Shown here one piece after another: positions 34,660-41,166 of a stretch of DNA of 64,000 nt. Positions within the stretch are counted from its first letter, which is position 1; every line of letters starts with the position of its first letter. The notes under the pieces are model-generated. The model was given only the letters and a program-made list of their open reading frames with translations. It was not told the origin of the DNA and searched no databases. The stretch is from Clostridia bacterium (GTDB lineage: Bacteria > Bacillota > Clostridia > Oscillospirales > Acutalibacteraceae): positions 37,846-101,845 of the forward strand of contig JAKSQM010000007.1 of NCBI GenBank assembly GCA_024404115.1. Reading direction: 5' to 3'. A program made the translations under genes and the position numbers.

Positions 34660-34706
34660 CCACAATATATAGTGAATTGTTTATTGACATATACTATATA
34701 TGTGGT
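34660..34706 (+). promoter_or_regulatory. tandem NrdR boxes
   Basis: Box 1 (34660-34675, CCACAATATATAGTGA) and box 2 (34691-34706, ATACTATATATGTGGT) resemble the 16-nt NrdR consensus ACACTATATATAGTGT at 13 and 12 positions by my count. Their centres are 31 nt apart, the three-turn spacing typical of NrdR sites. Box 1 lies upstream of the -35 and box 2 between -35 and -10. Confidence 0.8.
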
Positions 34707-34711
34707 ATAAT
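34684..34711 (+). promoter_or_regulatory. promoter of nrdD-trxB
   Basis: TTGACA (34684-34689) and TATAAT (34706-34711) with a 16-nt spacer, interleaved with NrdR box 2; GGAGAG follows before the ATG at 34744. Confidence 0.85.
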
Positions 34712-34743
34712 GTTAACCGTATTACGAAAAGGAGAGATTAGTA

Positions 34744-37110
34744 ATGTATAATGTTGTTAAGCGAGACGGCAAAATTGTTGATTTTAACCTCGCTAAAATC
34801 AGAGATGCTATTACAAAAGCATTCAATGCGTGCAGCAAGCAGTATAACCCCGACACAGTAGATTTCCTTGCACTTAAAGTTACCGCTGATTTTGAACCCA
34901 AAATCGTAGATAATCAGATTTCAGTTGAAAAGATTCAGGATAGCGTTGAATCAGTTCTTATTAAGGCTGGCTATGATGATATAGCAAAGGCTTATATCCT
35001 TTATCGCAAACAGCGTGAAAAAATCCGCAACATCAACACAACTTTCCTTGATTATAAAGAGATTGTTGATAACTATCTTAATATCAGCGACTGGCGAGTT
35101 AAAGAGAACTCAACAGTTACATATTCTGTTGGCGGTCTTATTCTTTCAAACTCTGGTGCTGTTACAGCTAACTACTGGCTTTCAGAGGTTTATGATGAAG
35201 AAATTGCCAACGCTCACCGTAATGCAGATATTCACATTCATGACCTTTCAATGCTCACAGGCTATTGCGCAGGCTGGTCTTTGAAACAGCTTATTCAGGA
35301 GGGTCTTGGCGGTGTTCCCGGTAAGATTACATCTTCACCTGCAACACATCTTTCAACTCTCTGCAATCAGATGGTAAACTTCCTCGGTATTATGCAGAAT
35401 GAATGGGCAGGCGCACAGGCTTTCTCATCATTTGATACTTACCTTGCTCCATTTGTTAAGGCAGATAACCTCACATATAAAGAGGTTAAGCAGTGCATCC
35501 AGTCATTTATCTATGGCGTAAATACTCCTTCACGCTGGGGCACACAGTCTCCTTTCACCAACATCACTCTGGATTGGACAGTTCCTGCTGACCTTGCAGA
35601 GCTTAACTGTATTGTTGGCGGCAAAGAGGTTGACTTCAAATATAAAGATTGTAAAAAAGAAATGGATATGGTCAACAAAGCTTTTATTGAGCTTATGATT
35701 GAGGGCGATGCTAACGGCAGAGGCTTCCAGTATCCTATCCCCACATATTCAATCACAAGAGATTTCGATTGGTCAGATACTGAAAACAACCGTCTTCTCT
35801 TTGAAATGACAGCAAAATACGGCACACCTTATTTCTCAAACTATATCAACAGCGATATGGAGCCCAGCGATGTTCGCTCAATGTGCTGCCGTCTCCGTCT
35901 TGACCTCCGTGAGCTTAGAAAGAAATCTGGTGGTTTCTTCGGCAGCGGTGAAAGCACAGGTTCAGTTGGCGTTGTTACAATCAATATGCCAAGAATCGCT
36001 CTTCTTGCAAGCGATAAAGAGGATTTCTATAAGCGTCTTGATAAGATGATGGATATTGCTGCACGCTCACTTAAAATTAAGCGTTCAGTTATCACAAGAC
36101 TTCTTGATAACGGTCTGTATCCATACACAAAGAGATATCTTGGCACATTCAATAATCACTTCTCAACAATCGGTCTTGTTGGTATGAACGAAGCTGGCCT
36201 TAACGCAAGCTGGATAAAGAAAGATATGACAAGCAAAGAAACTCAGGATTTCTCAGTTGAGGTTCTTAACCATATGCGTGAGCGTCTTTCAGATTATCAG
36301 GAGCTTTACGGCGACCTCTATAACCTTGAGGCAACACCTGCTGAGTCAACAGCATTCCGCCTTGCAAAGCATGATAAGAAGCGTTTCCCCGAAATTATCA
36401 CAGCTAATGAGAACGGCTCACCTTATTACACCAACTCTTCACATCTTCCTGTTGGTTACACAGAGGATATTTTCTCAGCTCTTGATATTCAGGACGAGCT
36501 TCAGACTCTTTACACTTCAGGTACTGTTTTCCATGCATTCCTTGGCGAAAAGCTCCCCGATTGGAAAGCTGCTGCAGACCTCGTAAGAAAGATTGCAGAG
36601 AACTACAAGCTTCCTTATTACACAATGTCTCCCACATACTCAATCTGCAAGAATCACGGTTATCTTGTTGGTGAGCAGTTCAGATGCCCTGAGTGCGGAG
36701 CAAAAACAGAGGTTTACAGCCGTATCACAGGTTATTATCGTCCTATTCAGAACTGGAATGACGGCAAGAGTCAGGAATATAAAGACCGTAAAGTTTATAA
36801 TATTGCAAATTCAGTTCTCAAGAAAGCTGCTTGCGCTTGCGAAGAAGAGAAAGCAGCACCCGCAGAGGCTCCTGTAGAGGTAGCAGATGACGCAAATATC
36901 CTTTTTGCAACAGCAACCTGCCCCAACTGCAAAATAGCCTGTGCAGCTCTTGATAAAGCAGGATTCCCTTATGTTAAGGTTCTTGCAAATGAGGATCCCG
37001 ACCTTGCAAACAAATTTGCAATCAAGCAGGCTCCCACACTTGTTGTAATTAAAGACGGCAATGTAGCAAAATACGCAGGCGTTTCAGAAATCAAGAAATT
37101 CCTTAAATAA
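34744..37110 (+). CDS. nrdD: anaerobic ribonucleoside-triphosphate reductase with C-terminal redoxin domain
   Basis: A 788-residue class III RNR that makes dNTPs under anoxia. An ATP-cone occupies residues 1-90. The catalytic domain ends with the Zn site ('YSICKNHG', 'CPECG') and the glycyl-radical loop 'RITGYYRP' (Gly about 663) with 'NDGKSQEYKDR'. After an acidic/Ala linker (about 696-716) comes an unusual extra domain of about 70 residues with 'ATCPNCKI' (CPNC, about 726-729) and the cis-Pro 'APTLVV': a thioredoxin/glutaredoxin-like fold. It may reduce the RNR directly. It is co-transcribed with trxB 23 nt downstream and probably repressed by NrdR. Confidence 0.95.
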   Translation: MYNVVKRDGKIVDFNLAKIRDAITKAFNACSKQYNPDTVDFLALKVTADFEPKIVDNQISVEKIQDSVESVLIKAGYDDIAKAYILYRKQREKIRNINTTFLDYKEIVDNYLNISDWRVKENSTVTYSVGGLILSNSGAVTANYWLSEVYDEEIANAHRNADIHIHDLSMLTGYCAGWSLKQLIQEGLGGVPGKITSSPATHLSTLCNQMVNFLGIMQNEWAGAQAFSSFDTYLAPFVKADNLTYKEVKQCIQSFIYGVNTPSRWGTQSPFTNITLDWTVPADLAELNCIVGGKEVDFKYKDCKKEMDMVNKAFIELMIEGDANGRGFQYPIPTYSITRDFDWSDTENNRLLFEMTAKYGTPYFSNYINSDMEPSDVRSMCCRLRLDLRELRKKSGGFFGSGESTGSVGVVTINMPRIALLASDKEDFYKRLDKMMDIAARSLKIKRSVITRLLDNGLYPYTKRYLGTFNNHFSTIGLVGMNEAGLNASWIKKDMTSKETQDFSVEVLNHMRERLSDYQELYGDLYNLEATPAESTAFRLAKHDKKRFPEIITANENGSPYYTNSSHLPVGYTEDIFSALDIQDELQTLYTSGTVFHAFLGEKLPDWKAAADLVRKIAENYKLPYYTMSPTYSICKNHGYLVGEQFRCPECGAKTEVYSRITGYYRPIQNWNDGKSQEYKDRKVYNIANSVLKKAACACEEEKAAPAEAPVEVADDANILFATATCPNCKIACAALDKAGFPYVKVLANEDPDLANKFAIKQAPTLVVIKDGNVAKYAGVSEIKKFLK

Positions 37111-37133
37111 TCCGTTTTTACAGGTGAATTTAT

Positions 37134-38048
37134 ATGTATGATATAATTGTAATCGGCGGTGGTCCTGCGGGGCTTACCGCCGCCCTGTATGCTTGCAGGG
37201 CAAATAAAAGCGTTCTCCTTTTAGAAAAAGAAACATTTGGCGGTCAGATAACATTTTCACCAAAGGTTGAAAATATCCCTGGATTTGTTTCACTTACAGG
37301 CAATGAATTTGCTGAAAAGCTTGTTGAGCAGGTGCTTGAGCAGGGCGCAGATGTTGATTCTGCTGAGGTGCTTTCTGTTAAAGACGGTGAAGTTAAAACT
37401 GTTGTAACAGAGGATGACGAATATCAGGCAAAGGCTGTTATTATTGCCACAGGCGCAAAGCACAGACTTCTTGGCTTAGATAATGAAGAAAACCTCATAG
37501 GCGAGGGCATTTCATTCTGCGCAGTTTGCGACGGTGCTTTTTATAAAGATAAAACTGTTGCCGTTGTTGGTGGCGGTAACTCCGCTTTGCAGGAAGCAAT
37601 TCTTCTTTCTGACCTTGCAAAAAAGGTTTATGTTATTCAGAATCTTGACTTCCTCACAGGCGAAAAGAAGCTTTGCGACCAGCTTTATGCAAAAGAAAAT
37701 ACCGAGGTTATTCTCGGCACTGTTGTGGAGTCTTATGTTGGCGACAGTGAGCTTAAAGGCGTAGTTGTTAAAAACACTGCAAGCGGTGAAACTAAAGAAA
37801 TCGCTCTTGACGGACTTTTCCTTGCGGTTGGTCTTGTTCCGCAGAATGAAGCATTTGCAGATGTAATCAACCTTGATGAGCGTGGATATGTGGCAGCGGA
37901 CGAATCCTGCACTACAGAAAGCAAAGGCATTTTTGTAGCAGGGGATTGCAGAAGCAAGCGTATCAGGCAGGTTACAACAGCGGCGGCAGACGGTGCGGTT
38001 GCGGCTCTTGCGGCGTGCGATTATATTGACTCAGATTCAATTAAATAA
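37134..38048 (+). CDS. trxB: thioredoxin reductase
   Basis: A 304-residue flavoprotein of the low-Mr thioredoxin reductase family. The FAD site 'VIGGGPAGLTAALYACRA', the redox-active 'CAVCDGAF' with its CAVC pair, the NAD(P) site 'VVGGGNSALQEA' and the C-terminal FAD loop 'FVAGDCR' are visible. Directly downstream of nrdD, it very likely reduces the fused redoxin domain of NrdD, giving a route from NAD(P)H to ribonucleotide reduction. The NADPH motif lacks the usual HRR, so the electron donor may differ (NADH or ferredoxin). Confidence 0.9.
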   Translation: MYDIIVIGGGPAGLTAALYACRANKSVLLLEKETFGGQITFSPKVENIPGFVSLTGNEFAEKLVEQVLEQGADVDSAEVLSVKDGEVKTVVTEDDEYQAKAVIIATGAKHRLLGLDNEENLIGEGISFCAVCDGAFYKDKTVAVVGGGNSALQEAILLSDLAKKVYVIQNLDFLTGEKKLCDQLYAKENTEVILGTVVESYVGDSELKGVVVKNTASGETKEIALDGLFLAVGLVPQNEAFADVINLDERGYVAADESCTTESKGIFVAGDCRSKRIRQVTTAAADGAVAALAACDYIDSDSIK

Positions 38049-38061
38049 AATAAAAAAATTA

Positions 38062-38092
38062 ACCCTGTGTTCGTTGAACACAGGGCTTTTTG
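38062..38092 (+). terminator. terminator of nrdD-trxB
   Basis: A strong 10-bp stem CCCTGTGTTC/GAACACAGGG, followed by CTTTTTG, follows trxB and faces a convergent operon. Confidence 0.85.
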
Positions 38093-38105
38093 TTGGGTGT
38101 ATTGA

Positions 38106-38333
38106 TTATTTCTTGCCGAAAAGTCCGCCAATTTTTGAAGCGATATCGCCAACTACATCAGCAGAAAGCTTTGCTTTTGCACCTTCGATAACTTTTTCGA
38201 TAAGCTCATCGGGAAGGTCGATGCCGAGAATATCTTCAACAACCTTAACAGGGTTCTTTTCAAACTTCTCTTTAAGGTTTTTGTCTGCCTTTACTTTTGC
38301 AACGATTTCTTCAATCTTTTCTTTAATATCCAT
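38106..38333 (-). CDS. small conserved helical protein of unknown function
   Basis: A 75-residue, highly charged helical protein ('MDIKEKIEEIVAKVKADKNLKEKF') with a central 'NPVKVVEDILGIDLPDELIEKVIEGAKAKL' segment and a C-terminal Gly-rich tail. The middle is faintly like the Nif11/leader-peptide region of RiPP precursors, but no core Cys or modifying enzyme is present, so that match is probably incidental. It is the last gene of the perR-rubrerythrin unit, so a link to oxidative stress is plausible. GGAGTG precedes the ATG. Confidence 0.6.
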   Translation of the reverse strand: MDIKEKIEEIVAKVKADKNLKEKFEKNPVKVVEDILGIDLPDELIEKVIEGAKAKLSADVVGDIASKIGGLFGKK

Positions 38334-38353
38334 ATTGACACTCCTTGTTTTTA

Positions 38354-38896
38354 TTAGCCAAAATATCTGTCAAGAAGACCTTTAAATGCTTTGCCGTGTC
38401 TTGCTTCGTCCTTTGCCATTTCATGAACTGTGTCATGGATAGCGTCAAGGTTAGCCTCTTTAGCTCTCTTAGCAAGGTCATATTTGCCTGCTGTTGCGCC
38501 GTTTTCAGCTGCTACACGCATTTCAAGGTTTTTCTTTGTGCTGTCAGAGATAACTTCGCCAAGAAGCTCAGCAAATTTAGCTGCGTGCTCAGCCTCTTCA
38601 TAAGCTGCCTTTTCCCAGTAAAGACCGATTTCGGGATAACCCTCTCTGAAAGCTACTCTTGCCATTGCAAGGTACATACCAACCTCTGAGCATTCGCCGT
38701 TGAAGTTAGCACGGAGATCCTCCATAATGTCCTCAGAAACGCCCTGTGCAACGCCTACAACGTGCTCAGCTGCCCATGAAAGACCTTCCTCCTGCTTGTT
38801 GAACTTTGAAGCGGGAACGCCACACTGTGGGCACTTTTCGGGAGCAGCATCTCCTTCAAAAACATAACCGCATACGCTGCATACAAATTTTGCCAT
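38354..38896 (-). CDS. reverse rubrerythrin
   Basis: A 180-residue rubrerythrin with the rubredoxin domain at the N-terminus ('[10 protein letters not shown]', '[11 protein letters not shown]') and the di-iron four-helix domain at the C-terminus with Glu/His ligands in 'ECSEVGMYL', 'EEAEHAAKF' and 'DEARHGKAF'. This reversed order is the clostridial reverse rubrerythrin, an NADH-linked peroxide and oxygen reductase. It lies 12 nt after the Fur-family gene and before the 75-aa protein, as expected for a peroxide-responsive operon. AGGAGGA precedes the ATG. Confidence 0.95.
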   Translation of the reverse strand: MAKFVCSVCGYVFEGDAAPEKCPQCGVPASKFNKQEEGLSWAAEHVVGVAQGVSEDIMEDLRANFNGECSEVGMYLAMARVAFREGYPEIGLYWEKAAYEEAEHAAKFAELLGEVISDSTKKNLEMRVAAENGATAGKYDLAKRAKEANLDAIHDTVHEMAKDEARHGKAFKGLLDRYFG

Positions 38897-38908
38897 TGTA
38901 AATTCCTC

Positions 38909-39295
38909 CTATATTTTTTTGCATTCACGGCAAACACCATATAAAGTAACTGCGTACTTTTCAATTGTTCCGTCAACGCTTTTGATTACATCATCAGTTA
39001 TTGGCAGAGATTCATGGGGGAGGGGAATGTCAAACATTCTTTTGCACACTCTGCAAGAAAAATGACAATGAGGCATAACATTTCCGTCGTATCTGTCTGC
39101 GCCGTCAGCAGAGATTTTAACAGCTTCGTTTTCGCTGTCAAGCAACGCAAGGTTTCTGTAAACTGTGCCGAGGCTCAAATTTGGAAAGTCTTTTTTAACG
39201 CTGAGATAAAGCTCTTCAGCAGTCGGGTGGTCGCACCTTGACTGCAATTCGTGAAGCAGTGCATCTCTTTGTTTGCTCTTCTTCTGACCTGCCAT
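38909..39295 (-). CDS. perR: Fur-family peroxide regulator (PerR-like)
   Basis: A 128-residue Fur-family repressor with an N-terminal winged helix ('LSLGTVYRNLALL') and a metal-binding C-terminal domain. 'RYDGNVMPHCHFSCRVC' and 'CRECKK' hold the regulatory His/Asp and the structural Cys-x-x-Cys zinc pairs of PerR. The call as PerR rather than Fur or Zur rests on the operon with rubrerythrin. ATG 39295 follows GGAGGA; an in-frame codon at 39310 lies before that site. A PerR-box-like sequence (39314-39328) is downstream of its promoter, so it probably represses itself. Confidence 0.88.
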   Translation of the reverse strand: MAGQKKSKQRDALLHELQSRCDHPTAEELYLSVKKDFPNLSLGTVYRNLALLDSENEAVKISADGADRYDGNVMPHCHFSCRVCKRMFDIPLPHESLPITDDVIKSVDGTIEKYAVTLYGVCRECKKI

Positions 39296-39313
39296 AAATC
39301 CTCCAATCAATAA

Positions 39314-39328
39314 CGATAATTATTACTG
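39314..39328 (-). promoter_or_regulatory. PerR-box-like operator
   Basis: CGATAATTATTACTG carries the central TAATnATTA-like core of the 15-nt PerR box (10 positions by my count). It lies just downstream of the perR -10 element, where binding would block transcription. Confidence 0.5.
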
Positions 39329-39330
39329 AT

Positions 39331-39358
39331 ATTATATCATAATATTCTGTATTGTCAA
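39331..39358 (-). promoter_or_regulatory. promoter of perR-rubrerythrin operon
   Basis: On the minus strand a perfect TTGACA (39358-39353) and TATAAT (39336-39331) are separated by 16 nt. Confidence 0.75.
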
Positions 39359-39373
39359 TAGAAAATTTGTTTC

Positions 39374-39402
39374 TTTACAAAACACAATCTTTATTATATA
39401 AT
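39374..39402 (+). promoter_or_regulatory. promoter of the small lipoprotein gene
   Basis: TTTACA (39374-39379) and TATAAT (39397-39402) with a 17-nt spacer lie just upstream of the ribosome site of the lipoprotein gene. Confidence 0.6.
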
Positions 39403-39420
39403 CATTCAGAGGTGATTTTA

Positions 39421-39855
39421 ATGAAAAAAACATTTTGCATTGTTTCAGCGATAATAGTAATTCTTTCGGCATTTTGTGCGTGCGGTAAATCAACAAAGTC
39501 AGAGAAAAATAATTTATCCACAACATTAACAACAGCTTCAACCACTGCTTTTACGTCCGGCAAAGAGGTTGCCACGTCTGCGGTAGAGTATAAGAACGAA
39601 ACGCAGGTATTTCATAAAGACGGTGCAGGCAATGACTTGCTCCTTGAACATTATAACAGCGATGGCAAGGTGGAATATTATGAAGAACCTGTTTACAGCA
39701 ATGACGGAAGTGTTGACAGAATCAAGTATTACGATTCCAAGAAAAAGCTTGTTGCCGCAAGCGATAATCAAAACCATTTCTATGATAAAGACGGCAAAGA
39801 AATATCAGAAAATGATTTTATAGTGCTTATGAACAAAGCAAATATAATTAAATAA
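39421..39855 (+). CDS. small secreted lipoprotein of unknown function
   Basis: A 144-residue lipoprotein with a signal peptide and lipobox 'LSAFCAC' (Cys20 acylated), then a Ser/Thr-rich linker and a domain with repeated tyrosine- and glycine-containing turns ('HYNSDGKVEYYEE', 'YDKDGKEISEND'). The C-terminal strands resemble short beta-repeat units of the MORN/YD kind. I do not recognise the family. GAGGTGATTTTA precedes ATG 39421. The gene is alone, divergent from perR. Confidence 0.7.
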   Translation: MKKTFCIVSAIIVILSAFCACGKSTKSEKNNLSTTLTTASTTAFTSGKEVATSAVEYKNETQVFHKDGAGNDLLLEHYNSDGKVEYYEEPVYSNDGSVDRIKYYDSKKKLVAASDNQNHFYDKDGKEISENDFIVLMNKANIIK

Positions 39856-39858
39856 CTG

Positions 39859-39897
39859 AACGCTCCGCAACCCCTTGAGGTAACGGAGCGTATTTTT
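39859..39897. terminator. terminator after the lipoprotein gene
   Basis: ACGCTCCG pairs with CGGAGCGT, followed by ATTTTTTTA, between convergent genes. Confidence 0.75.
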
Positions 39898-41166
39898 TTA
39901 TTCAGCGTTTTTTTCTGTAAGCTCTGCGTATTTTGCAATAAGAAAATCTGCGGTTTTTTCAGCGGCTTCTCCTTTACACATCCATGCAATGTCGCTGTAT
40001 TTCCTTCTGCCTTCTTTGTAAACATCACTGTTGCTTACTTCATCAATAACAGCTTTGATGTTGTCGAAGTCTTTCTCTTCAAGCTCTTTGCCAAGTTCAG
40101 GAAGAATTTGAACACGCCAGTTCACTTCGTCAATCCATGCCGCATCATAAGGCGCTGTGTCCCATGAAGTCTGCGCATAAATAAGAGGCTTGTCAAATAT
40201 AAATGAATAGTCAAACATAATGCCCGAAAAGTCAGTTATCATTATGTCAGATTCAGAGAGAACCTTGAAATTGTCATTATCGGCATTCCAGCTGAACATA
40301 TCAGATTCTGGGAATTTCTTTTTAAGCGAGCTGAGCAGTTCTGGGTCAGAAATCTCTGATTGCGGATGAGGTCTGACAACAATTTTGTATCCTGTTTTTA
40401 CAAGTGAATCAAGAATTTTTTCACCGAATCTGTTAAGGATACTGCCATCACCCCATGACGGAGCAAGAAGAACAGTGAATGGCTTTTCTTCGTTGTTATG
40501 TTTCTCTGCTTCAAGCTTAGCTCTTTTCATCATTTCGTCAAGATATGTGCAGCCAACAACGGTTGTTTCTTTTGCAGGCAGGTTGCGCTTCTCTTCAAGA
40601 ATACGAATATATCTTTCCTGAAAATCGCCCGAAAGGAGCATTGCATCAAAGAAATCACAGCCGAACATACGGTAGCCTGTGTTATCACCAACAGCGTGAT
40701 ATATATGGGCATAATAATCTGTTTTTTTGGAGCGTTTCCACTGATAAACATCAAGACCTGGGGTGGTGGAAAGGCAGATACGGGCATTCATCATATTAAG
40801 CTTTGCAAAAGCTTTGTTGCCCTCGCCGATAAATTCGCATTTTACAAATTTATATGGCTCGTTAAGTGCAGGGTCATCGGGTGATGCTGTCCAGTATCTT
40901 ATTTCTGTTTCTCTTTTTTCAAATTCATCACAGATTGGTTTAAATACATTCCAGTATCTCTTGCTGTCAGAAAAAATTACATAAGGGATTTTTTCGTTAA
41001 CTTTTTCAGCCTTTTCACCGTTTCCACCAGAGAGCCAGAATTTCAGCTTAATAAACTGATTTCTGAAAGCGAAAATCAAGGTTGAAATAACACCGATTAC
41101 AATTGTAGCAAGCATACTGCCTGTGCCGGGGTCAATATAAAAAAGTTTCGGAATCATAAACATCAT
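39898..41166 (-). CDS. CDP-glycerol glycerophosphotransferase-like protein with N-terminal membrane anchor
   Basis: A 422-residue protein: an N-terminal 'YIDPGTGSMLATIVIGVISTLIFAF' membrane segment (residues about 10-35), then a TagF/TarF-type glycosyl/glycerophosphotransferase domain. 'LLAPSWGDGSILNRFGEKIL', 'VVRPHPQS' and 'DIMITDFSGIMFDYSF' are typical of the PF04464 family, which builds poly(glycerol- or ribitol-phosphate) chains. The ATG overlaps the stop of the YidC-phosphatase gene by 4 nt with GGAGG upstream, so the two are coupled. It probably decorates or primes a surface polymer. The substrate is inferred. Confidence 0.85.
   Translation of the reverse strand: MMFMIPKLFYIDPGTGSMLATIVIGVISTLIFAFRNQFIKLKFWLSGGNGEKAEKVNEKIPYVIFSDSKRYWNVFKPICDEFEKRETEIRYWTASPDDPALNEPYKFVKCEFIGEGNKAFAKLNMMNARICLSTTPGLDVYQWKRSKKTDYYAHIYHAVGDNTGYRMFGCDFFDAMLLSGDFQERYIRILEEKRNLPAKETTVVGCTYLDEMMKRAKLEAEKHNNEEKPFTVLLAPSWGDGSILNRFGEKILDSLVKTGYKIVVRPHPQSEISDPELLSSLKKKFPESDMFSWNADNDNFKVLSESDIMITDFSGIMFDYSFIFDKPLIYAQTSWDTAPYDAAWIDEVNWRVQILPELGKELEEKDFDNIKAVIDEVSNSDVYKEGRRKYSDIAWMCKGEAAEKTADFLIAKYAELTEKNAE

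Noticed and set aside
38106-38333. RiPP (Nif11-type) precursor peptide
   Set aside because: No double-Gly cleavage site with a Cys-containing core and no modification enzyme nearby.
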